Assembly (NCBI GenBank): GCA_045602655.1
Contig: JAZSBY010000033.1
Span: 1-10,007, forward strand
DNA from: Fimenecus sp045602655
Lineage (GTDB): Bacteria; Bacillota; Clostridia; Oscillospirales; Acutalibacteraceae
Direction of reading: 5' to 3'
Length of the DNA: 10,007 nucleotides
Below the pieces are notes generated by a model. It did no database searches and was not told where the DNA came from. It saw only the letters and a list, made by a program, of their open reading frames with translations. Positions 1-5,444 of this stretch are shown here, in pieces; position 1 is the first letter of the stretch; each line of letters starts with the position of its first letter. Made by a program: the position numbers and the translations under genes.

Positions 1-255
1 GCCTTCTCTTCTTTTAGTGTTAAGTGCTGAAATACCTTCATCAGTATATACCTCAACAAACTCCCATTCAGGTCGGCTTTGTATGTAGTTGGTGTAATAA
101 TCTACCTGTGCCTCATAACTTGTGAACTGTTCATCACTATCGGTAGATACACGAGCATAACCTGCTACTCTTCTTTTCTTGTTTGATGCTTTAGGAACAC
201 CTGTATGTAAATTAAGTGTAGCAGGTATTACTGTAACATTTTTAGCTGTTGTCAT
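1..255 (-). CDS. Large serine recombinase, N-terminal part (second of the cassette), truncated by window edge
   Basis: The first 85 codons are visible, reading from the ATG at 255 down to base 1 with no stop. The sequence has the resolvase/invertase catalytic opening GYARVST (residues 32-38), so Ser37 is the expected nucleophile and Arg35 the partner arginine. It is followed by a YEAQVDYYTNYI helix and the VYTDEGISALNTKRREG stretch typical of the large serine recombinase (TnpX/TndX/phage integrase) family. These enzymes cut and rejoin DNA through a phosphoserine link to integrate or excise mobile elements. The start is well supported: AAGGAG lies just upstream on the minus strand (about 264-269), inside the 3' end of the preceding recombinase, whose stop codon overlaps this gene by 14 bases. 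That overlap implies translational coupling. The recombinase and zinc-ribbon domains must lie beyond the left edge. A third recombinase often follows in such cassettes but cannot be seen here. Confidence 0.93.
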   Translation of the reverse strand, partial: MTTAKNVTVIPATLNLHTGVPKASNKKRRVAGYARVSTDSDEQFTSYEAQVDYYTNYIQSRPEWEFVEVYTDEGISALNTKRREG

Positions 256-1522
256 TTTGCATTCTCCTTTCTTTTGTTTTTATGCCAGTTGCAATTCTCA
301 TTTCTTTTGTCCAGCTTTCACTACGAGAACGGTCTTGCCATTGTTTAACGATGCTTTCTCCGTTGGTGAGTGTGAATATTAGTGTATTGTCATTATGGGC
401 TTGTATGTCCGTTATTTTATCAATACCACCTATCTCTTGAACAATAGTCATCAATGTGGTTTCTGGTATGGCTTTTGATGGACAGGCTTTCTTTCCGTGA
501 GTATTGTAGGTTGAACAAATCCACACGGGACCAGTTTCTTTTACTTTTCTGCGATAATGTTTACCACACAAACCACAAGTGATATGTCCTGTGAATGGAT
601 ATGCATTCTTGTTGTGTGGCTTTTCAAATCGTTCTGCACGTCTGGTCATTTCCATTTGTACCAAGTTGTATGTACCAATATCAATAATCGGTTCGTGAGT
701 ATTTTCTGCGTGGTATTGTGGAAGTTCTCCGTGATTCACAAGAGTTCTTTTCGTCAAATGGTTTTCACGATACTTTGTTTGCAAAAGAAGATTACCTGTA
801 TAAGTATAATTTTTAAGAATACGTGTTACTGCACTTTGATGCCAAGTATATCCTTGTTGTGTCAAAACTCCTTCTTCATTAAGTCTTTTCATAATTGCAT
901 TTATGCCTTTACCATTAAGGTAGTCTGCATATATTGACTTAATGATTTCTGCTTCTTCAGGAACAACAACATACTTTTCTCCGTCATATCGATAACCCAT
1001 CATAAAGCCACGCCAGGGTTTACCGTTCTGAAAGTTCTGTCTTACTCTCCATTTTTGATTTTCACTTGCAGAGCGACTTTCTTCTTGAGCTCGTCCTGCG
1101 AGAAAACTTAATATCAGTTCACCCGTGGCATCTGTAGAGTGTATGTTCTCTTCTTCAAAATACACATCAACACCTAAATCTTTCAACTCATGTACTGTTT
1201 TAAGCAGTGTTACTGTATTTCTTGCAAAACGAGATATGGATTTAGTTATTACCATATCTACCTTTCCTTCACGACAATCACATAGAAGTCGTTGAAAATT
1301 ATCACGGTTGTCCTTTGTACCGGTTAGAGCTTCATCTGCATACACACCTGCATATTCCCAACCGTTATGGTTTTGTATTAGATTACTGTAATAACTGACC
1401 TGTGCAGACAAGGAATGAAGCATTGCATCTTTTCCTGACGACACTCTTGCATATGCAGCTACCCGTTTTGGCTTTGGAATATTTGGTTTGTCAAAACGAA
1501 CTCGTGTTACAATTCTTTCCAT
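242..1522 (-). CDS. Large serine recombinase / site-specific integrase (complete, 426 aa)
   Basis: This is a site-specific DNA recombinase of the large serine family, acting on the element's attachment sites. The N-terminal resolvase domain (about 20-160) carries AAYARVSSG at 22-30, giving Ser28 as nucleophile and Arg26, and SISRFARN at 95-102 with further active-site arginines. The recombinase domain follows (about 170-300), beginning around the GYRYDGEKYVVVPEEAEII stretch. A zinc ribbon has CGLCG at 316-320 and partner cysteines 336 and 347. The tail carries a W-x-RSR-x-SW pattern at about 395-404, usual in these proteins. At 426 aa it is shorter than the 500-550 aa typical of single-acting TnpX/TndX enzymes, but in the range seen for members of multi-recombinase cassettes. 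The ATG at 1522 has AAAGGAGG about 8 bases upstream. It lies 61 bases downstream of the SHOCT-like gene and overlaps the next recombinase by 14 bases. All key residues seem intact. Whether it acts alone or with its neighbour is not decidable here. Confidence 0.95.
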   Translation of the reverse strand: MERIVTRVRFDKPNIPKPKRVAAYARVSSGKDAMLHSLSAQVSYYSNLIQNHNGWEYAGVYADEALTGTKDNRDNFQRLLCDCREGKVDMVITKSISRFARNTVTLLKTVHELKDLGVDVYFEEENIHSTDATGELILSFLAGRAQEESRSASENQKWRVRQNFQNGKPWRGFMMGYRYDGEKYVVVPEEAEIIKSIYADYLNGKGINAIMKRLNEEGVLTQQGYTWHQSAVTRILKNYTYTGNLLLQTKYRENHLTKRTLVNHGELPQYHAENTHEPIIDIGTYNLVQMEMTRRAERFEKPHNKNAYPFTGHITCGLCGKHYRRKVKETGPVWICSTYNTHGKKACPSKAIPETTLMTIVQEIGGIDKITDIQAHNDNTLIFTLTNGESIVKQWQDRSRSESWTKEMRIATGIKTKERRMQNDNS

Positions 1523-1583
1523 TATTGATACCTCCTTTGTATCATTTAGGGTTACTATATATTTGCTCTAACCGGCATATATA

Positions 1584-1811
1584 TCAAGTACTTTCTGCAA
1601 ATATACTGTTAGAAGATAAGCCATATTTTTTGTTCAACATTGTGCATATTTTTCTGTACTCACTTTCGTTAAAAGTACCACTTTCAGCCATATTCTTCAT
1701 AAGTGCGAGTGAAGTACGATAATGCATCATATTCACAAAGTCATATTTATCATTTGTTTCTGGCTTCAATGTAACAGGTTCTGCAACAGTACTTTCTATT
1801 TTTATTTCCAT
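1584..1811 (-). CDS. SHOCT-like small protein of recombinase cassette (75 aa)
   Basis: A small soluble protein with no membrane segment. Residues about 30-70 form two predicted helices ending in ESEYRKICTMLNKKYGLSS, which resembles the short SHOCT-type C-terminal motif (acidic-x-EY-x-K-I then KKYG). Proteins like this often precede serine recombinases in Firmicutes mobile elements. The role is unknown, possibly oligomerisation or control of recombination. The start was chosen at ATG 1811 because GGGGAGGTG lies about 10 bases upstream. A longer reading from the GTG at 1832 would begin inside that ribosome site and is unlikely. The first 62 bases overlap the 3' end of the HTH/zinc-ribbon gene in another frame, so the two are almost certainly cotranscribed and coupled. 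The family call rests on motif recall and genomic position. Confidence 0.8.
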   Translation of the reverse strand: MEIKIESTVAEPVTLKPETNDKYDFVNMMHYRTSLALMKNMAESGTFNESEYRKICTMLNKKYGLSSNSIFAEST

Positions 1812-2121
1812 AACTCTTAAACACCTCCCCACAGTTTTTACAAGTCAGTGTATAGAAGGACTGTTTGTTCACATCATCCTGATGATTATTCCACCACTGC
1901 ATACGACATGTATCGGAGCAGAATTTCTTCTTTCCGTTATTATTAGTCTGTAACATTTGCTCGCCACAATTCTGACAAATCTTTGTATTTGGGATTTCAG
2001 GATGACGGTGGATATATGAACGAATAGTACTTGCAGGTTTACCGAGAATACCAGCAATAGTTGCTGCGTTGTATCCTTTTAACCTCATACTATTGATTTT
2101 GTTTTCTTCCTGTATCTTCAT
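1750..2121 (-). CDS. HTH and double zinc-ribbon protein of recombinase cassette (123 aa)
   Basis: The first gene of the minus-strand recombinase string. Residues about 8-40 look like a sigma-factor/resolvase-type helix-turn-helix (LKGYNAATIAGILGKPASTI then RSYIHRH). Two treble-clef or ribbon-like zinc sites follow. The first uses C49/C52 with C68/C72 (CQNCG ... FCSDTC). The second uses C94/C97 with C112 or C113 and C116 (CKNCG ... CCRTC). Proteins of this design are often annotated as sigma-70-like or zinc-finger proteins beside clostridial recombinases. A DNA-binding role in controlling or assisting excision is inferred, not shown. The ATG at 2121 has GGGAGG 7 bases upstream. The stop overlaps the SHOCT-like gene by 62 bases. 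Repeats with an AAAAACTTTT core lie directly upstream and could be its binding sites. Confidence 0.85.
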   Translation of the reverse strand: MKIQEENKINSMRLKGYNAATIAGILGKPASTIRSYIHRHPEIPNTKICQNCGEQMLQTNNNGKKKFCSDTCRMQWWNNHQDDVNKQSFYTLTCKNCGEVFKSYGNKNRKYCCRTCYIEARNK

Positions 2122-2137
2122 AATTTTCCTCCCTTCA

Positions 2138-2263
2138 TAAAAACTTTTCAGGATAAATTTTATGTAAAAGTTTTAATAAGTTTCTTGAAACCATTGACAC
2201 GCAAGGGTTCGTGAGTGCCTATTCCCGTAAAAACTTTTGCGAAAATTTATACGAAACCCTGCG
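2138..2263 (-). promoter_or_regulatory. Repeat-rich leader upstream of the recombinase string, possible operator
   Basis: Just before the ribosome site of the HTH/zinc-ribbon gene, the motif TAAAAACTTTT occurs at 2138-2148 and again at 2228-2238, exactly 90 bases apart. Each copy is followed by a similar AAATTTTAT/AAATTTATAC stretch. The first copy also forms an inverted repeat with AAAAGTTTTA at 2166-2175. A second imperfect inverted pair is CGCAAGGGTTCG (2200-2211) against CGAAACCCTGCG (2252-2263). The position fits an operator or attenuator for the downstream string, or recombinase accessory sites. No convincing minus-strand -35/-10 pair was found here. Confidence 0.4.
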
Positions 2264-2737
2264 CCGCTGTTCTAGACATATAGTCCTGGAGATTTTTATA
2301 CCCCCACGGTCATCATATATGTCTTTTATTTACCGTTAAATTACCAGAAGCCTACTTTCTGTTGTTTGAAATGAAATTACACCACTCAACCCACACAAGC
2401 ATATTTAAAAGCCGTTATTTTACAGAGCTAAATATTTTAAGCCATCCAAATGAATGTGTATGCAGAGGTGTTAATACAACCCAAAGCATTCTTGCAATCC
2501 ATGACTTTATCTTACAGAAACCTTTAGTTCCATTCAGTAACATTTAGGCTCATCTTTTTTGTAAACCAAAAGACAATCCAACAATCGTTTCTTTTGTTGC
2601 ATTAAAATTCCTATTCTTCTTACGTGGGTATGTATTGTGTTCCTTATTTCTCTTTTATACCTTATATTCATAATCTTTATAAAAAAGGGATACATAAGTA
2701 ATAAGAGAACATAAGCCTTGAAGAATAAGGGTTTTGC
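2264..2737. other. AT-rich stretch without a supported gene
   Basis: Both strands hold only short open frames without ribosome sites: a plus frame at 2362-2547 and a minus frame ending at 2534. Neither resembles a family I recognise. The minus frame, read from the ATG near 2672, gives a basic peptide (NIRYKREIRN ... RRIGILMQQKKR) that could be the tail of a lost gene. I see no RNA gene. Confidence 0.4.
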
Positions 2738-2777
2738 AAGTTGCCTACTACCGTTGCTCTTTGGCAATAGGCAACTT
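2738..2777. repeat. Perfect 10-bp inverted repeat (stem-loop)
   Basis: AAGTTGCCTA at 2738-2747 is perfectly complementary to TAGGCAACTT at 2768-2777. The 20-base spacer contains a smaller TTGC/GCAA pairing. No T-run follows on either strand, so it is not a standard terminator. Position inside the element's non-coding block allows an oriT, replication or protein-binding role, but nothing here decides. Confidence 0.7.
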
Positions 2778-3015
2778 CAAGTATCTTACAAATTAAGAAA
2801 CGTGTTTCTATGATTTGTTGTCAAAAGCTAAAATTTATTTCAAGTTTATGACAGGTCAAAAATCATTTTGCATTTTCCAAACCGTCAGCATCTCAAAAAT
2901 GATTTTAACTTTTCTAATGTTTCCGTCGTTACCCCCATATGCTTATAGTTATTCACAAGTATGTTTTTATGCTTTTTTGTGTTACATACATATATTTCAT
3001 TTAATTATTAATAAA

Positions 3016-3177
3016 TAGGAAACAAGAAACAAATATATATAAATGCTATATACACAAGGAGTTAAGAGTGTTTCCCATTGATGTTTCCCAACTTTTAGAA
3101 TGGAAACACACAAAAAATATGTATGAGAAACAAATTTACCTTTATTGGAAACATTTTCTGCATCATTGGAAACACAC
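3016..3177. repeat. Cluster of GGAAACA / TGTTTCC motifs on both strands
   Basis: Within 162 bases the motif GGAAACA occurs near 3018, 3102, 3147 and 3168, and its complement TGTTTCC at 3069 and 3082. Looser GAAACAA copies lie at 3026 and 3127. Two inverted copies are 13 bases apart and two direct copies are 21 bases apart. GTGTTTCC (3068-3075) can pair with GGAAACAC (3102-3109). The clustering suggests iteron-like or regulator binding sites, or the decayed 3' part of a coding region with repeated Val-Ser/Glu-Thr codons. The function is unknown. Confidence 0.5.
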
Positions 3178-3255
3178 ATACCACATTTTTCTTCATAAAG
3201 TGAGTAAAACACCATGGATTGTAAATCTGGTATGAATTATTGTACTAATTGGTTT

Positions 3256-3293
3256 CTATGGGGAGTTATTTTTCTTCATAGTTTCACCTCCTT
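3256..3293 (-). other. Orphan strong Shine-Dalgarno with a 7-codon ORF (MKKNNSP)
   Basis: On the minus strand AAGGAGGTG (3285-3293) lies five bases before the ATG at 3279, an almost ideal ribosome site. The frame encodes only Met-Lys-Lys-Asn-Asn-Ser-Pro before TAG at 3258-3256. It could be a leader peptide or the intact 5' end of a gene destroyed by mutation. A 72-codon minus frame (3215-2997) follows in another frame without its own ribosome site, so a frameshifted remnant is possible. Confidence 0.45.
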
Positions 3294-3325
3294 CTTTAGT
3301 TAGATTTGAGAGTGTATTTTTTATT

Positions 3326-3745
3326 CTCTCACTATTAGCTCACGAAAAAGACAAAATATGACCCCCTTTTAGAAAAATTCTTTAAAAACTTTTTATATTT
3401 CGTTTTTCTGTTAATGGTGAGTCTGTAAAAATAACTCTCACTATTAGGACACGAGAAAGCCAAAATATAAGCCTTTTTTAAAAATGTTTACAAAAAATTC
3501 ACATTTTCGTCCTCCTATAACAATGAGTCCTTAAAAAATACCTCTCACTATATAGCCACGAGGACCGTCAAAATGCACCCCCTTTTTAGAAATTTTCATC
3601 AAAAAAAATCCGCGACATAATTAAGAACAAGAGAAAAAGACCTCTCACTATATAGTCACAGGAAGTGTCAAAATATGCGGTTTTCAGAAAAAAATTTTTA
3701 AAAAGTTTTTGATACCTATTTCTGTTAAGTTGATAATAGTAAAAT
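3326..3745. repeat. Four degenerate ~100-109-bp tandem repeats with hairpins
   Basis: Units start with CTCTCACTAT at 3326, 3435, 3542 and 3642, giving periods of 109, 107 and 100. Each continues with a (T)AG-x-CACGA-like block, then CAAAAT, then in most units a C/T-rich CCCCCTTTT run, then A/T-rich sequence, and a right end such as TGTTAATGGTGAGTC. The right end of unit 1 (TAATGGTGAG, 3412-3421) pairs with the left end of unit 2 (CTCACTATTA, 3437-3446) as a 10-bp stem with one G-T wobble and a 15-base loop. A 6-bp TGAGAG/CTCTCA hairpin precedes unit 1 (3307-3331). Units 3 and 4 carry CTATATAG instead of CTATTAG. The block ends at the promoter of the amidoligase gene. It may be an iteron-type origin or a structured leader; I do not recognise it as a named family. 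Confidence 0.75.
3709..3737 (+). promoter_or_regulatory. Sigma-A-type promoter for the amidoligase operon
   Basis: The -35 box TTGATA (3709-3714) and -10 box GATAAT (3732-3737) are separated by exactly 17 bases. Each differs from consensus at one position. It lies in the right end of the fourth tandem repeat. Transcription would begin near 3744 and leave an untranslated leader of about 128 bases before the ATG at 3872. No other gene lies between, so it is assigned to the amidoligase/GGCT pair. Confidence 0.65.
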
Positions 3746-3871
3746 CACCCACAAAAATACACAAATTGTATCACTAAAGATTGTCTACTTTACGCCTCAA
3801 AATTGTCTGGATATATGTGTACTTTAGAGGTAATATGTGACTACCAAAAGACAAGAAAGAGGTACACAGAA

Positions 3872-4777
3872 ATGTTAAAAGCAAAGTTTGGTATTGAGAT
3901 TGAATTTACAGGCATTACAAGAACAAAGGCAGCCGAGATTATGGCAAAGCATTTTGATAGTTCATTTACAAGTGACGGTGGTTTTTACGACAAGAAAGTA
4001 GTTCTTGATGATTTAGGCAGAAAATGGACAGTAATGTATGACGGTAGCATTCAGCCTTTGAAGAAGGTTGATGGAGCAAAAATTCACGCTTCAGACCTTT
4101 ATAAATGTGAATTGGTTACACCGATTTTAACTTACAGAGAAGACATTGAAAATTTACAGGAACTCATAAGAAAACTCCGTAAAGGTGGAGCATTTGTTGA
4201 CGAGTGTTCTTGTGGTATTCACATTCACCTTAATGGAGCAGACCATACACCAAGGTCAATAAGAAATTTCATAAACATTATTGCATCAAAGAATGACCTT
4301 CTTTACAAGAGCCTTCAAATTGGTGAGGCAAGAACAAAATGGTGCAAGAAGATGGATACACAATTAGTTGAAACAATAAATAGGAAAAAGCCTGCAACCT
4401 TTTCTCAAATCGAGAACATTTGGTATGCAGGCTTTTGTGAATCTAGGAACACTCATTACCATAAAAGCAGATACCATTTCTTAAACTTACACAGTTTCTT
4501 CCACGGTAATCACACAGTAGAGTTAAGAGGATTTAACAGAACACTTCACGCAGGTAAGATACGCAGTTACATAGTATTAACATTAGCACTTAACCATCAG
4601 GCATTAACACAGCAGAAAGCAAGTACAAAGAAAAACCAAACCAAAAATGAAAAGTTTGCAATGAGAACATACCTTAACAGAATCGGCTTGGTTGGTGATG
4701 AATTCAAAAACTGCAGAGAACACTTGTGTAAACACCTTAACGGTTCAGCAGCTTGGAGAAATGGTACGGTGGCCTAA
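3872..4777 (+). CDS. Amidoligase family protein (PF12224-like, COOH-NH2 ligase, 301 aa)
   Basis: A putative ATP-dependent carboxylate-amine ligase with the glutamine-synthetase-like fold. The family is predicted to form amide bonds on amino acids or peptides; the substrate is unknown. Visible family marks are FGIEIEFTG (6-14, Glu9 and Glu11 as likely metal/ATP ligands), KWTVMYDGSI (51-60, Asp57), CELVTPIL (79-86, Glu80), the His-rich strand CGIHIHLN (114-121) and HTVELRGFN (214-222, Glu217 and Arg219). There is no signal peptide or membrane segment, so it is cytoplasmic. The ATG at 3872 was chosen because AGAGG lies 9 bases upstream and family members begin close to the FGIEIEF strand. The frame stays open back to a TTG at 3803 and an ATG at 3815, but these lack ribosome sites and would add an unusual tail. 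The next gene, 45 bases on, is a gamma-glutamylcyclotransferase homologue, a recurrent partner of these ligases. All motifs look intact. Proteins like this are common cargo of Firmicutes integrative elements. Confidence 0.88.
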   Translation: MLKAKFGIEIEFTGITRTKAAEIMAKHFDSSFTSDGGFYDKKVVLDDLGRKWTVMYDGSIQPLKKVDGAKIHASDLYKCELVTPILTYREDIENLQELIRKLRKGGAFVDECSCGIHIHLNGADHTPRSIRNFINIIASKNDLLYKSLQIGEARTKWCKKMDTQLVETINRKKPATFSQIENIWYAGFCESRNTHYHKSRYHFLNLHSFFHGNHTVELRGFNRTLHAGKIRSYIVLTLALNHQALTQQKASTKKNQTKNEKFAMRTYLNRIGLVGDEFKNCREHLCKHLNGSAAWRNGTVA

Positions 4778-4822
4778 AAACCACCTACCTTAATATATTT
4801 TCATTAAGAAAGGAACTTTTTT

Positions 4823-5260
4823 ATGTCAAAACTTTATTTAGCTTATGGTTCAAACCTGAACCTACAACAAATGGCTTACAGATGCCCTACAGCAAGAGTT
4901 GTAGCAACGACTTGTCTGGAACATTACAAACTCACATTTCGTGGTTACAACGGAAATGCAGTTGCAACAGTTGAACCATCAGAAAATGACCGAGTCCCTG
5001 TTATGATTTGGGAAATCTTTGACAAAGATGAAGAAAGCCTGGATATCTATGAAGGTTATCCACGACTTTACAGAAAAGAATATGTAACAGTTAAAATCAA
5101 CAACAGAAAAACACAGGTTATGATGTACGTGATGAATCCAGGAAGACCACTTGGAAAGCCGAGTGCTTATTATTACTCAACCATCCTACAAGGCTACTTG
5201 GATGCAAGATTTAATAAAACATACTTGAATGATGGGATTAAAAGGTCGGTGGTAAAATAA
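4823..5260 (+). CDS. Gamma-glutamylcyclotransferase-like (GGCT/AIG2 family) protein (145 aa)
   Basis: A small cytoplasmic protein of the cyclotransferase-fold superfamily, which typically releases 5-oxoproline from gamma-glutamyl-amines. The signature LAYGSNLN (6-13) forms the substrate-binding loop. Glu77 in LDIYEGYPRLYRK matches the catalytic acid position of the family. VMMYVMNPG near 99-107 and the C-terminal YYYSTILQGYLD are also typical. The length (145 aa) is normal for a single-domain member. The ATG at 4823 has AAGAAAGGA 8 bases upstream. It follows the amidoligase by 45 bases, and both are bounded by one promoter and one terminator, so they form a two-gene operon. A plausible inference is that one enzyme forms an amide or gamma-glutamyl bond and the other removes or cyclises it. 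The natural substrate cannot be read from sequence. Confidence 0.9.
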   Translation: MSKLYLAYGSNLNLQQMAYRCPTARVVATTCLEHYKLTFRGYNGNAVATVEPSENDRVPVMIWEIFDKDEESLDIYEGYPRLYRKEYVTVKINNRKTQVMMYVMNPGRPLGKPSAYYYSTILQGYLDARFNKTYLNDGIKRSVVK

Positions 5261-5335
5261 CGGTACATATAACTAAGGATTTCATAGAGAATTATGCATC
5301 GCTTAAGCCCTTAAAAAATCGAGCGTCGTACATGG

Positions 5336-5367
5336 AAAAACAACCTATTATGTAGTAGGTTGTTTTT
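5336..5367 (+). terminator. Rho-independent terminator after the amidoligase/GGCT operon
   Basis: AAAACAACCTA (5337-5347) pairs perfectly with TAGGTTGTTTT (5356-5366) around an 8-base loop, ending in a T-run. It lies 75 bases after the GGCT stop. The preceding A-run would also allow weak termination in the other direction. A second inverted pair, CCTTAAAAAATC (5309-5320) and GATTTTTAAGG (5371-5381), encloses it. Confidence 0.88.
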
Positions 5368-5368
5368 A

Positions 5369-5397
5369 TTGATTTTTAAGGCGCAGTATGTTATGAT
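5369..5397 (+). promoter_or_regulatory. Extended -10 sigma-A promoter for the inositol monophosphatase gene
   Basis: TTGATT (5369-5374) and TATGAT (5392-5397) are 17 bases apart, with TGT directly before the -10 as an extended element. It begins right after the terminator T-run and gives a leader of about 40 bases before the ATG at 5445. Confidence 0.7.
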
Positions 5398-5444
5398 TTA
5401 ACAATAAAATTCATGTAGACAAATACTTAAAAGGATGATAAATA

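Noticed and set aside
1812..1832. GTG start seven codons upstream for the SHOCT-like protein
   Set aside because: It would begin inside the GGGGAGGTG ribosome site that serves the ATG at 1811.
2534..2767. 77-codon minus-strand frame overlapping the stem-loop
   Set aside because: No ribosome site at its first start, and it runs through the inverted repeat. The basic stretch is suggestive but not enough to call a gene.
2796..2809. Palindrome AGAAACGTGTTTCT
   Set aside because: Near-perfect and possibly an operator, but only 6-bp arms in AT-rich DNA with no adjacent gene to regulate.
2997..3215. 72-codon minus-strand frame through the GGAAACA cluster
   Set aside because: No ribosome site, hydrophobic AT-driven composition and no family resemblance. 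At most it is a frameshifted remnant of a gene whose start was the orphan site at 3279.
3536..3552. T7-like promoter core: 14 of 17 bases match TAATACGACTCACTATA in the third tandem repeat
   Set aside because: The start-site G is missing, the upstream half is absent in unit 1 and weak in units 2 and 4, and no phage-type RNA polymerase is visible. The shared CTCACTATA belongs to the repeat consensus, so the match is probably coincidence.
3326..3745. CRISPR array
   Set aside because: The units are too long and degenerate, with no constant short repeat separated by unique spacers of fixed length, and no cas genes.
3803..3871. Upstream extension of the amidoligase from TTG 3803 or ATG 3815
   Set aside because: Neither start has a ribosome site, whereas ATG 3872 has AGAGG at 9 bases and matches the family's N-terminus.
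4767..4787. GGTGG/CCACC hairpin across the amidoligase stop codon
   Set aside because: Only a five-base stem and no T-run; too weak to call a terminator, and the operon clearly continues to the GGCT gene.
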